Origin: CAIKAP01 sp964574605
Lineage (GTDB): Bacteria > Verrucomicrobiota > Verrucomicrobiia > Palsa-1439
Assembly: GCA_964574605.1 (NCBI GenBank)
Contig: CAZNOK010000060.1
Coordinates: 1-23,828 of the forward strand
Length of the DNA stretch: 23,828 bases
Reading direction: 5' to 3'
This document shows, in pieces, positions 1 to 6,897 of the stretch (within the stretch, counting starts at the first letter, position 1; every line of letters begins with the position of its first letter). The position numbers and the translations under genes were made by a program. The notes beneath the pieces are model-generated. The model saw nothing but the letters and a program-made list of their open reading frames with translations, was not told the DNA's origin and made no database searches.

Positions 1-955
1 CCGTAGGGGCGACGCATGCGTCGCCCCTACCAGCAAAGGGCACCGCAAGCGGCAAAAACTTCTCCAGCGGCATGGCGCGGAGGTATTCGCCGTTCATCCA
101 CGTTAGCTTGGTGATGTCGAAGCGGGCGTTGTGCCGGAGAATCTGCGGCAGGTCGAACATCGCGATGAACTCCTCGATTGGCCGAACTTCCTTGCCGTCC
201 TTCGGCGAGAATCCCAGCAGGCACAGATAATTGCGCACTGCCTCGCTCACGAACCCGTCCTCGATGTAGCTCGCGAGCGACGCGAGCCTCGCTTTTGCCG
301 CGTCGGGGTCGCGTTTGCTCATCTTCGAGCCGTCGAGGTTGAGGATCATCGGGATGTGCGCGTATTTCGGCGGTTCAACGCCGAACGCGCGAAACAACGC
401 GATGTGTTTCGGCGTGTTCGACAAATGATCTTCGCCGCGGATGACGTGGGTGATCTTCATTTCGAGGTCGTCCACGACGTTGACGAAATGGAACACGGGA
501 TTGCCGTCGCTGCGAACGATGACGAAATCCGGGTCGAGCATTTCCGTTTCGTTGAGCGAGCGGACCACGTCGCCGCAGATGATGTCGGGAATCTCAATCG
601 GTTGGCGGGTCATCCGAAACCGGATCGCGCCCTCGCGTTCGTAGGCCGCGCCTTTGGCAACGAGTTCCTCGACACGGCGTTTGTAGATGTCGGCGCGTTG
701 CGATTGGAAGTAGGGAGCGACCGGGCCGCCCACTTCCGGGCCTTCGTCCCAGTCGAGGCCGAGCCAGCGCAAACCGTCGAGGATGGTGCGGAGTGATTGT
801 TCCGTGTTGCGCGCCGTGTCGGTGTCCTCGACCCGCAAGATGAACGTGCCGCCCGTGTGCCGGGCGTAGAGCCAATTGAACAGCGCCGTGCGGACGCTGC
901 CAATGTGCAGGAAGCCCGTCGGACTCGGCGCGAATCGAACGCGAACATCACTCAT
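1..955 (-). CDS. gltX: Glutamyl-tRNA synthetase (N-terminal ~318 codons; 3' end outside window)
   Basis: Class I aminoacyl-tRNA synthetase that charges tRNA-Glu (or tRNA-Gln in non-discriminating forms) in the cytoplasm. The start at 955 gives MSDVRVRFAPSPTGFLHIGS, containing the HIGH-type motif HIGS. Next come the NWLYARHTGG and RVEDTD blocks typical of GlxRS, and the KMSKR loop appears as LDGSKMSKRD near codons 210-220. The region FDLPQILRHNARFD followed by KLTWMNGEYLRAMP is the usual entry into the anticodon-binding domain. The ORF stays open to base 1, so the C-terminal third is missing. Unusually, the last visible codons read through a perfect 28-bp palindrome (3-30) and encode GRGDACVAPT. 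The start lies 105 bp from a divergently oriented gene. The family assignment is secure; whether the enzyme is discriminating cannot be judged here. Confidence 0.96.
   Translation of the reverse strand, partial: MSDVRVRFAPSPTGFLHIGSVRTALFNWLYARHTGGTFILRVEDTDTARNTEQSLRTILDGLRWLGLDWDEGPEVGGPVAPYFQSQRADIYKRRVEELVAKGAAYEREGAIRFRMTRQPIEIPDIICGDVVRSLNETEMLDPDFVIVRSDGNPVFHFVNVVDDLEMKITHVIRGEDHLSNTPKHIALFRAFGVEPPKYAHIPMILNLDGSKMSKRDPDAAKARLASLASYIEDGFVSEAVRNYLCLLGFSPKDGKEVRPIEEFIAMFDLPQILRHNARFDITKLTWMNGEYLRAMPLEKFLPLAVPFAGRGDACVAPT
3..30. repeat. Perfect 28-bp palindromic element inside gltX
   Basis: The sequence begins GTAGGGGCGACGCA and is followed at once by its exact reverse complement, giving a perfect palindrome with no loop. 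It shares the GTAGGGGCG/CGCCCCTAC ends with the longer elements at 7988-8055 and 14973-15042. It lies inside the open gltX frame and is translated as GRGDACVAPT without a stop. Confidence 0.9.
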
Positions 956-1060
956 GGTGCTGCGCACCGTAACAGATTCGCCCCGCGCCGCGCAAGAGCG
1001 GACATTTCGGTGGACAGCCCCCGCGAAATCCGGTAGTAAGTGCGTTGAGGTCCTGAACTT

Positions 1061-1387
1061 ATGGCGGTGCTCGTCTATAAACAATCCAATGGCGCTGAAA
1101 AGGTCCTGGAAGCCGGTGATGCTCCGCTGGTCGTTGGCCGGCTGAGGGAATCGGACATCCCGGTCATTGATCCTTTCATCTCCCGCGTTCATTGCGGCAT
1201 TGCCTACCAGAACCAGCAGTTTCACTTGAAAGACCTCGGCTCCGCCAACGGCACCTACCGCAACGGCGCCCGCGTCTTCGAGTGCACACTGGCCCCCGGC
1301 GACCGCATCCAAGTCGGCAACACCACGCTGTTCTTTGAAGTCACCGGCACCGGTCCTGTCGTGCTCCGCCAAGGCGCGCGTCCATGA
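1061..1387 (+). CDS. FHA-domain protein
   Basis: A 108-residue protein that is almost entirely one forkhead-associated domain, a phosphothreonine-peptide binding fold. Visible motifs are the GRLRES glycine-arginine turn (about residues 27-32), SRVHC (about 46-50) and the LKDLGSANGTYRNG signature (about 61-74), followed by the terminal strands ending LFFEVTG. No kinase, transmembrane or secretion-related domain is attached, so it probably works as a small adaptor binding a partner phosphorylated by a Ser/Thr kinase encoded elsewhere. It is the first gene of an overlapping run; its stop overlaps the next start in an ATGA arrangement at 1384-1387, suggesting translational coupling. The binding partner cannot be told from this window. 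Confidence 0.9.
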   Translation: MAVLVYKQSNGAEKVLEAGDAPLVVGRLRESDIPVIDPFISRVHCGIAYQNQQFHLKDLGSANGTYRNGARVFECTLAPGDRIQVGNTTLFFEVTGTGPVVLRQGARP

Positions 1388-1713
1388 AAGCGTTGTCCGT
1401 CACGCTCTTGCTGGCTGTGGTTCTCCTGCTGGCGGCGTCCGCGCCGGCGCAGACCAACACAGTCGCTCCGTTTGTGCGCGGCGCCATCGTCCGTCTCGAC
1501 CCGAAATCCGGCGAACTGCTCCTGAAAACCCCCAAGGGTGAACGCACCTACTGGCTCACGCCGCGCACCTACATCTTTCGCGGCGAAGAAAAACTCACCG
1601 CCGACAAACTCAAACCCGGCGACTACCTCAAACTCCGCGTCACTTCCAATCTCGTCGTCCGCATCAAAGTGGACACCAACCCTGTCCCGTTGCCGCCGCT
1701 CACGCCGCCATGA
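1384..1713 (+). CDS. Small exported protein of unknown function
   Basis: A 109-residue protein with a clear Sec signal peptide (MKALSVTLLLAVVLLLAASA, with likely cleavage after APAQ). The mature part of about 85 residues contains a short beta-rich pattern (RGAIVRLDPKSGELLLKT, then ERTYWLTPRTYIF and LKPGDYLKLRV). This resembles small OB-like domains of DUF5666-type periplasmic proteins, but the similarity is only by eye. It overlaps the FHA gene upstream and the DJ-1 gene downstream, both by ATGA, so it is probably co-translated with them. No catalytic residues are recognisable and a function is not assigned. Confidence 0.8.
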   Translation: MKALSVTLLLAVVLLLAASAPAQTNTVAPFVRGAIVRLDPKSGELLLKTPKGERTYWLTPRTYIFRGEEKLTADKLKPGDYLKLRVTSNLVVRIKVDTNPVPLPPLTPP

Positions 1714-2261
1714 AAGTCCTCGTCCCGCTCGCGCCCGGCTTCGAGGAGATCGAAGCGATCACCGTCATTGACATCCTGCGCCGCGCCGGCGTCGAAGTGA
1801 TTACTGCGGGCACAACATCACAACCCATTACTGCCTCACGCGGGACGCGACATATACCAGACTGCGCGCTCGACGATGTGAACGCCGGCGATTTCGATAT
1901 GATCGTGCTGCCAGGCGGCCAGCCCGGCACGAACAATCTCCGCGCCGACCCGCGCATCCGAAGGATCATTGAGAACATTCAGCAGCGAAACGGTCGCATC
2001 GCGGCGATTTGCGCTGCGCCCGGCATTCTCGCCGCGTACGGCGTACTCGAAGGGCGCGCCGCCACGTCGCACCCGGTCGCTCGCGATGAAGTCGCCGCGC
2101 GCGCGGCGCGGTACAGCGAGGAGCGCGTCGTCGTGGACGGCCCCGTCGTGACCAGCCGCAGCGCGGGCACGGCGATGGAGTTTGCGTTCAAACTGGTTGA
2201 GGTTCTCTGCGGACCCGAGAAGGTCGCCGAAGTCAACAAGGGCGTGTTGGCGCGGTTGTGA
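1710..2261 (+). CDS. DJ-1/PfpI family protein (YajL/ThiJ-like)
   Basis: A 183-residue cytoplasmic protein covering one complete DJ-1/PfpI flavodoxin-like domain. The N-terminus MKVLVPLAPGFEEIEA carries the conserved Glu of FEE. The segment MIVLPGGQPGTNNL and the nucleophile-elbow segment AICAAPGILAAYGVL place the reactive cysteine at about residue 101. The end, VVTSRSAGTAMEFAFKLVE, is typical of the YajL/DJ-1 branch. Family members are reported as redox-sensing chaperones or glyoxalase/deglycase-like enzymes; which applies here cannot be decided from sequence. It overlaps both neighbours (ATGA upstream, GTGA downstream) in the run leading to nrfHA, so it may be made alongside the nitrite-reduction proteins. 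Confidence 0.92.
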   Translation: MKVLVPLAPGFEEIEAITVIDILRRAGVEVITAGTTSQPITASRGTRHIPDCALDDVNAGDFDMIVLPGGQPGTNNLRADPRIRRIIENIQQRNGRIAAICAAPGILAAYGVLEGRAATSHPVARDEVAARAARYSEERVVVDGPVVTSRSAGTAMEFAFKLVEVLCGPEKVAEVNKGVLARL

Positions 2262-2965
2262 ACACAACCGACCGGCTACCGATGCCGCGCGAACACGGCG
2301 CGTGGGGCATGTTGCTGGTGCCCTTCGCGACCGCTGTTGCTGTCAGCGGTATTTTCGATGGGAAAGTGGCGCTACTGCTGGCGAGCACGCTTTGTTTTTA
2401 CGTTGCGCGCGCCAGTTGGTTGAAGCGGCAGTTCAAATGGATGGCTCTGTTGCTGGCCGCCAGTCTCGCCGCCGCCGCGCCGTTGTTTCTGGTCTGGAAA
2501 CTTTGGTGGCTCGCCGCGTTCAGCGCCGTGGCCGCCGCGTTCGCGGCGCGTCCAAATCCGCGCGGGCTTGCGATGCAAGTGGTCGCTGTCGGCGGCCTGA
2601 CGTTGACGGCGCCGGCGGCGTGGTATGCAGCGACGGGCGCGCTCGATGCGACGGCGTTCTGGCTCTGGCTTTGGAACACGCTCTATTTCGCTGGCGGTGT
2701 GTTGTACGTGCGGTTGCGCATCGAGCGGACGGGACCGCGATGGCCGGTGTTGGCGTTTTATGGCGCGCTGTTGTTGTTCGTGCTTGCGTTGGCGTTGGCG
2801 GATGTGGTTTCCTTCCGCGTGCTGTTGGCGTTTGTGCCGGCGGCGGCGCGGGCCGCGATTGGGGTAGGGCGGCTGGCGTCGCCGTTGCGCGTGAAACGTC
2901 TCGGTTGGTCGGAAGTGGCGCACTCGCTCGTGTTCGGTGCGCTGCTGATGTTTGCACTGCGATAA
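2258..2965 (+). CDS. YwiC-like integral membrane protein
   Basis: A 235-residue polytopic membrane protein starting at GTG 2258, which overlaps the DJ-1 stop. The N-terminal signature MPREHGAWGMLLVPF is characteristic of the YwiC-like family. About seven to eight hydrophobic segments follow, with short charged loops such as RLRIERTGPRW. In Bacillus subtilis ywiC lies in the nitrate-reductase/anaerobic region, and here the gene directly abuts nrfH, the stop being followed immediately by the nrfH GTG. That repeated association with nitrogen-oxide respiration is suggestive, but its biochemical role is unknown to me. Substrate-binding residues cannot be identified. Confidence 0.8.
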   Translation: MNTTDRLPMPREHGAWGMLLVPFATAVAVSGIFDGKVALLLASTLCFYVARASWLKRQFKWMALLLAASLAAAAPLFLVWKLWWLAAFSAVAAAFAARPNPRGLAMQVVAVGGLTLTAPAAWYAATGALDATAFWLWLWNTLYFAGGVLYVRLRIERTGPRWPVLAFYGALLLFVLALALADVVSFRVLLAFVPAAARAAIGVGRLASPLRVKRLGWSEVAHSLVFGALLMFALR

Positions 2966-3409
2966 GTGAAAACCCTTTTGGCAATTCTGTTCGGCACGTT
3001 GGCCGGCGCGGGCGGATACACGTTCTTCTACGCGCGCGGCTTGTCCTATCTTTCCGACGACCCGCGCGCGTGCGTGAACTGCCACATCATGCGCGAGCAG
3101 TTTGACGGCTGGCAGAAGGCGAGCCATCACGCGCACGCGGTCTGCAACGATTGCCACGTGCCGCGCGGTTTCATCGGGAAATGGCTTACCAAGGCTGAGA
3201 ACGGCTGGCATCATTCGCGCGGGTTCACGCTTCAGGATTTTCACGAGCCGGTTCGCATCAAGCCGGGCAACGCCGCCGTGCTCAACGCCAACTGCCTGCA
3301 TTGCCACAAGGATTTCACGCGCGAGATCACCGCGCACCGCGTGTTGAACGATGAGGAACTGTACTGTGTCCGTTGCCACAACAGCGTCGGGCACGGGCCG
3401 CGCCGCTAG
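2966..3409 (+). CDS. nrfH: Cytochrome c nitrite reductase small subunit (quinol-oxidising tetraheme NrfH)
   Basis: A 147-residue NapC/NirT-family tetraheme cytochrome that takes electrons from menaquinol and passes them to NrfA at the periplasmic face of the inner membrane. It starts at GTG 2966. One N-terminal membrane anchor (about residues 3-22) is followed by four heme c sites: CVNCH at 36-40 with Met42 in the CxxCHxM arrangement of the first heme, CNDCH at 60-64, CLHCH at 110-114 and CVRCH at 134-138. The length matches the family. It is preceded immediately by the ywiC-like gene and followed after 11 bp by nrfA, the usual nrfHA order. Confidence 0.95.
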   Translation: MKTLLAILFGTLAGAGGYTFFYARGLSYLSDDPRACVNCHIMREQFDGWQKASHHAHAVCNDCHVPRGFIGKWLTKAENGWHHSRGFTLQDFHEPVRIKPGNAAVLNANCLHCHKDFTREITAHRVLNDEELYCVRCHNSVGHGPRR

Positions 3410-3420
3410 GAGACGATGCC

Positions 3421-4869
3421 ATGAAGACAATCAAATACATTTTACTGCTGTTGGTGGCTGCCGCTGCGACGGTCGGCGTGATGTGGCTGTACGAGAACAT
3501 TGTCACCCGCAAACAGGAAGCGAAACAGGTTGCATTCAAAATCGCCAACCTCACCGAGATGACGGTTGACCCCGTCGAGTGGGGCAAGAATTTCCCGCGC
3601 CAATACGACGCCTATCTCCGCACCGCCGAACACACCGGCACGAAGTACGGCGGCGGCGGCTCGGATTCGCTCGCGCCCAGCAAACTCGCCGAAGACCCGC
3701 GCCTCGTCGCCATGTTCAACGGATACGCGTTCGGCATTGATTACCGCGCCCGGCGCGGCCACGCCTACATGCTCAGCGACCAGCGCGAAACCAAGCGCGT
3801 CACCCAGCGCCCGCAGACCGGTGCCTGCCTCCATTGCCACGCCGCCAATACCGTCGCCTACCGCAAAGCCGGCCTCGATGCCGGCGCGCCGGGCAAATTG
3901 GATGACCCGCTCGGCAGCGCCAACGGTTATGCGCAACTCCAGAAAGGTTTTGAACTCATCGGCAAGATGACTTACAGCAACGCCACCAAACTCGTCACGC
4001 ATCCCATCGCCTGCGTGGATTGCCACGACCCGCAAACGATGCAACTGCGCGTCACGCGCCCCGGTTTCATCAACGGCATCAAAGCGCTCGCCGCATCCGC
4101 CGACCCCGTGCCGCACCTGCCGTCCGTCGAGAAATGGCGGCGCGGCGACCGCAAAGAAGGCTACGACGCCAACCTTCTCGCTTCGCGCCAAGAGATGCGC
4201 TCGTTCGTCTGCGCTCAATGCCACGTCGAATACTACTGCGGGCCGAAGGCCACGTTGTTCTTCCCTTGGAACAACGGCCTGAAGGTCGAGCAGATCGAAG
4301 CCTACTACAACGGCTACAAGTTCAGCGACGGCACGCCGTTCTCCGACTGGAAACACGCCGAAGCCGGCACCGAGATGCTCAAGGCGCAGCATCCCGAATT
4401 CGAGTTGTGGAGCCAAGGCATCCACGCCCGCAGCGGCGTTTCCTGTGCCGATTGCCACATGCCGTATAAACGCGAAGGCGCCATCAAGATCAGCGACCAC
4501 TGGGTCCGCAGCCCGTTGCTCCACATCAACAATGCCTGCCAAGTCTGCCATCATTTCCCCGAAGCCGAAATCAAACAGCGCGTCGAGATCATTCAGGACC
4601 GCAACCACAAACTCATGTTGCGCGCCGAGGACGCCATCGTCGCGCTCATTGCCGCCGTCAAGGACGCCGCCAAAGCCGGCGCGACCGACGACCAACTCAA
4701 GCCGGCTCATGAGTCACACCGCAAAGCCCAGTGGCGGGTGGATTACATCAACGCCGAGAACTCGATGGGGTTCCACGCGCCGCAGGAAGCCGCCCGCATC
4801 CTCGGGGAAGCGATTGACTACGCTCGCCAAGGCCAACTCGCCGTGGCAACCCTCGCGCAGAAACATTGA
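3421..4869 (+). CDS. nrfA: Ammonia-forming cytochrome c nitrite reductase (pentaheme NrfA)
   Basis: Periplasmic enzyme that reduces nitrite to ammonium with six electrons (dissimilatory nitrate reduction to ammonium). The start at ATG 3421 follows an AGGAGA Shine-Dalgarno and gives 482 residues with an N-terminal anchor or signal (about residues 3-23). Five heme sites are visible: CLHCH 136-140, CVDCH 198-202, CAQCH 264-268, CADCH 342-346 and CQVCH 373-377. The CAQCHVEYY block supplies the active-site Tyr, GIHARSG at about 333-339 the catalytic His, and KAQHPEFE the conserved KxQH region near the calcium site. Unusually, the catalytic heme 1 has CxxCH where most NrfA proteins have CxxCK, a variant known from some lineages such as Campylobacter. 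An in-frame start 48 bases further upstream lacks this ribosome site. Confidence 0.96.
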   Translation: MKTIKYILLLLVAAAATVGVMWLYENIVTRKQEAKQVAFKIANLTEMTVDPVEWGKNFPRQYDAYLRTAEHTGTKYGGGGSDSLAPSKLAEDPRLVAMFNGYAFGIDYRARRGHAYMLSDQRETKRVTQRPQTGACLHCHAANTVAYRKAGLDAGAPGKLDDPLGSANGYAQLQKGFELIGKMTYSNATKLVTHPIACVDCHDPQTMQLRVTRPGFINGIKALAASADPVPHLPSVEKWRRGDRKEGYDANLLASRQEMRSFVCAQCHVEYYCGPKATLFFPWNNGLKVEQIEAYYNGYKFSDGTPFSDWKHAEAGTEMLKAQHPEFELWSQGIHARSGVSCADCHMPYKREGAIKISDHWVRSPLLHINNACQVCHHFPEAEIKQRVEIIQDRNHKLMLRAEDAIVALIAAVKDAAKAGATDDQLKPAHESHRKAQWRVDYINAENSMGFHAPQEAARILGEAIDYARQGQLAVATLAQKH

Positions 4870-4926
4870 CATTCAGCGCAATTCAGGGCAGTTAGGACAA
4901 CAAGTTTTCAGAAAGGAACAACCAAA

Positions 4927-6381
4927 ATGAAAGAAAAAGCAGACATCGGTCTCATCGGCCTCGCCGTCATGGGCGAGAACATCATCCTCAACATGGAAAG
5001 CAAAGGCTTCACCGTCGCCGCCTTCAACCGCACCACCTCGAAGGTGGACGACTTTCTCGCGGGTCGCGCCAAGGGCAAGAACATCATCGGTTGTCACAGC
5101 ATCGAGGAATTTGTCTCGAAGCTGGAGAAGCCCCGCAAAGTCATGATGCTCGTCAAGGCCGGCAAAGCCGTGGACGATTTCATCGAACTGCTCATCCCGC
5201 GCCTCGAAGCCGGCGACATCATCATTGACGGCGGCAACAGCCATTTCCCCGATACGATCCGTCGCGCCGCCTACGTCGAGAGCAAGGGTCTGCTCTACAT
5301 CGGCACTGGCGTCAGCGGTGGCGAAGAAGGCGCGCTCAAAGGTCCCTCGATGATGCCCGGCGGCAGCCCCGCCGCGTGGCCGCATGTCAAACCGATTTTC
5401 CAAGCGGTTTGCGCCAAGACGCCGCAAGGCGAACCGTGCTGCGATTGGGTCGGCGAAAACGGCGCGGGCCATTTCGTCAAGATGGTCCACAACGGCATTG
5501 AGTACGGCGACATGCAGTTGATCTGCGAAGTCTATGACCTGATGAAACGCGGCCTCGGCATGACCAACGCCGAGATGCACGCGGCGTTCACCGAGTGGAA
5601 TCAGGGCGAATTGGATAGCTACCTCATTGAGATCACGCGCGACATCCTCGGCTACAAGGACGAGGAAGGCAAAGAAGTCATTGACCTCATTCTGGACACC
5701 GCCGGACAAAAAGGCACCGGTAAGTGGACCGCCGTCGCCGCTCTTGATGAAGGGATGCCGCTCACGCTCATCGGCGAAGCCGTGTTTGCGCGTTGCCTCT
5801 CCGCCGTCAAGGAAGAGCGCGTCGCCGCCAGCAAGGAAATCCCGTCCAAGGCCAAGCCGTTCAAGGGCGACAAGGCGAAATTCGTCAACGACCTCCGTCA
5901 GGCGTTGTTCGCCTCGAAGATCGTCAGCTACGCGCAAGGTTACCAACTCATGCGCACTGCCGCCAAGACCTACAATTGGAAGCTCAACAACGGCGGCATC
6001 GCGCTCATGTGGCGCGGTGGTTGCATCATCCGCAGCGCGTTCCTCGGCGACATCAAAAAGGCGTTCAAGCGCAACCCCGACCTCGTCAATCTGCTGCTCG
6101 ACCCGTTCTTCCGTCGGGCGGTTGTCAAACGTCAGGCTGCGTGGCGCCGCGTCATCATCCAAGCCACCAAGCTCGGCATCCCGGCGCCGTGTTTGTCGGC
6201 TGCGTTGTCATACTTCGACGGTTACCGCAGCGAACGTTTGCCCGCGAACCTGCTTCAGGCGCAGCGCGACTATTTCGGCGCGCACACCTACGAGCGGGTG
6301 GACAAACCGCGCGGCGAATTCTTCCACACCAATTGGACCGGCCGCGGTGGTTCCACCACCGCCCGCACGTACACCGTTTAG
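4927..6381 (+). CDS. gnd: 6-phosphogluconate dehydrogenase, decarboxylating
   Basis: Oxidises 6-phosphogluconate to ribulose 5-phosphate and CO2 with NADP+ (or NAD+) in the oxidative pentose phosphate pathway. The 484-residue protein is of the long, homodimeric type. It has the dinucleotide-binding start IGLIGLAVMGENI (about 7-19), the substrate loops DGGNSHF (about 101-107) and GVSGGEEGALKGPSMMPGG (about 128-146), and HFVKMVHNGIEY with catalytic Lys near 185. The C-terminal tail has YFDGYRSERLPANLLQAQRD and FHTNWTGRGG. An AAAGGA ribosome site lies 8-13 bases before the ATG. A 57-bp gap separates it from nrfA, so it may have its own promoter; a TTGACA at 4866 overlaps the nrfA stop but lacks a good -10 partner. 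Two sugar kinases follow downstream. Confidence 0.97.
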   Translation: MKEKADIGLIGLAVMGENIILNMESKGFTVAAFNRTTSKVDDFLAGRAKGKNIIGCHSIEEFVSKLEKPRKVMMLVKAGKAVDDFIELLIPRLEAGDIIIDGGNSHFPDTIRRAAYVESKGLLYIGTGVSGGEEGALKGPSMMPGGSPAAWPHVKPIFQAVCAKTPQGEPCCDWVGENGAGHFVKMVHNGIEYGDMQLICEVYDLMKRGLGMTNAEMHAAFTEWNQGELDSYLIEITRDILGYKDEEGKEVIDLILDTAGQKGTGKWTAVAALDEGMPLTLIGEAVFARCLSAVKEERVAASKEIPSKAKPFKGDKAKFVNDLRQALFASKIVSYAQGYQLMRTAAKTYNWKLNNGGIALMWRGGCIIRSAFLGDIKKAFKRNPDLVNLLLDPFFRRAVVKRQAAWRRVIIQATKLGIPAPCLSAALSYFDGYRSERLPANLLQAQRDYFGAHTYERVDKPRGEFFHTNWTGRGGSTTARTYTV

Positions 6382-6386
6382 GAATT

Positions 6387-6419
6387 GGAAACCACGAAAT
6401 ACACGAAACACACGAAAAC
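6387..6419 (-). repeat. CGTGTATTTCGTGG repeat, copy 1 (inverted)
   Basis: Read on the minus strand this is GTTTTCGTGTGTTTCGTGTA followed by TTTCGTGGTTTCC, with an internal 9-nt periodicity (TTTCGTGTN units). It lies 6 bp after the gnd stop and faces copy 2 at 6857-6878 across the GxxExxY gene. Confidence 0.85.
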
Positions 6420-6422
6420 AGA

Positions 6423-6450
6423 GCAGCGGTCACACGGACGTGACCGCTGC
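6423..6450. repeat. Hairpin with 11-bp perfect arms between gnd and the GxxExxY gene
   Basis: GCAGCGGTCAC (6423-6433) and GTGACCGCTGC (6440-6450) are exact inverted repeats around a 6-nt loop. No T-tract follows on either strand, so a classical intrinsic terminator for gnd is not supported, though the stem could still stabilise or end the transcript. Confidence 0.8.
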
Positions 6451-6470
6451 GGCTGCTGTCATCTTCGCTG

Positions 6471-6845
6471 ATGGAGATTCTCTATAAAGACGAATGCCAC
6501 GCGATTATGGGCGCGTGTTTCGAGGTGTACAAAGACAAAGGCTGTGGTTTCTTGGAAGCGGTGTACCAAGAGTGTCTGCAAATCGAGTTCGGTTTGGCCG
6601 GTATTCCCTTCCGTGCCCAAATCAAACTTCAGCTTGAGTACAAAGGCCACCGGCTGAAACAGGTGTACGTGCCGGACTTCATCTGCTACGACAAAATCAT
6701 CGTCGAGCTAAAGGCCGTCACCCAACTCGCTGATGAACACCGCGCGCAAGTTCACAATTACCTCAAAGCCACCAGCTACCGGCTCGGCCTGCTGGTGAAC
6801 TTCGGCCACTACCCGAAGGTCGAGTGGGAGAGAATCATCCGATGA
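6471..6845 (+). CDS. GxxExxY family protein (PD-(D/E)XK nuclease-like fold)
   Basis: A 124-residue protein matching the GxxExxY family: the naming motif is GFLEAVY at about residues 27-33. It is followed by a restriction-endonuclease-like core with VPDFICYDKIIVELKA (about 68-83), where Asp, Glu and Lys form the PD-(D/E)xK pattern, and a closing motif LGLLVNFGHYPKVEWERII. The role of these proteins is not established. They occur sporadically and in multiple copies in some genomes. The gene is bracketed by inverted copies of the CGTGTATTTCGTGG repeat, which supports treating it as part of a transferable unit. No convincing Shine-Dalgarno is seen before the ATG. Confidence 0.9.
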   Translation: MEILYKDECHAIMGACFEVYKDKGCGFLEAVYQECLQIEFGLAGIPFRAQIKLQLEYKGHRLKQVYVPDFICYDKIIVELKAVTQLADEHRAQVHNYLKATSYRLGLLVNFGHYPKVEWERIIR

Positions 6846-6856
6846 ATCGCACAATG

Positions 6857-6878
6857 TTTTCGTGTATTTCGTGGTTTC
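6857..6878 (+). repeat. CGTGTATTTCGTGG repeat, copy 2
   Basis: Contains TTTTCGTGTATTTCGTGGTT, ending 19 bases before the start codon of the first sugar kinase. It is a shorter version of copy 3 and is inverted relative to copy 1, so copies 1 and 2 flank the GxxExxY gene. Confidence 0.85.
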
Positions 6879-6897
6879 AAACAAAAAGGAACATCCA

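Larger units (their letters stand above)
6387..6878. mobile_element. Possible GxxExxY cassette bounded by inverted short repeats
   Basis: A GxxExxY ORF occupies almost the entire space between two oppositely oriented copies of the CGTGTATTTCGTGG repeat, at 6387-6419 and 6857-6878. It sits between gnd and a sugar kinase gene that would otherwise be neighbours. The arrangement (terminal inverted repeats around a single nuclease-fold gene) suggests a small insertable cassette. No transposase, recombinase or target-site duplication is evident, so this is an inference. Confidence 0.35.

Noticed and set aside
131..796. Plus-strand open frame of 221 codons over gltX
   Set aside because: Antisense to gltX, whose HIGS and KMSKR motifs are on the minus strand.
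3442..4710. Long minus-strand open frame (422 codons) across nrfA
   Set aside because: It is antisense to a certain pentaheme NrfA gene; the translation is repetitive in Val, Ala and Gly and has no motif, as expected from the opposite strand of GC-rich coding DNA.
4866..4926. gnd promoter using TTGACA at 4866
   Set aside because: No acceptable -10 hexamer at 16-18 bp; the match overlaps the nrfA stop codon and could be chance.
4873..6162. Long minus-strand open frame (429 codons) across gnd
   Set aside because: Shadow of gnd, which has all family motifs; no ribosome site or recognisable domain in the antisense translation.
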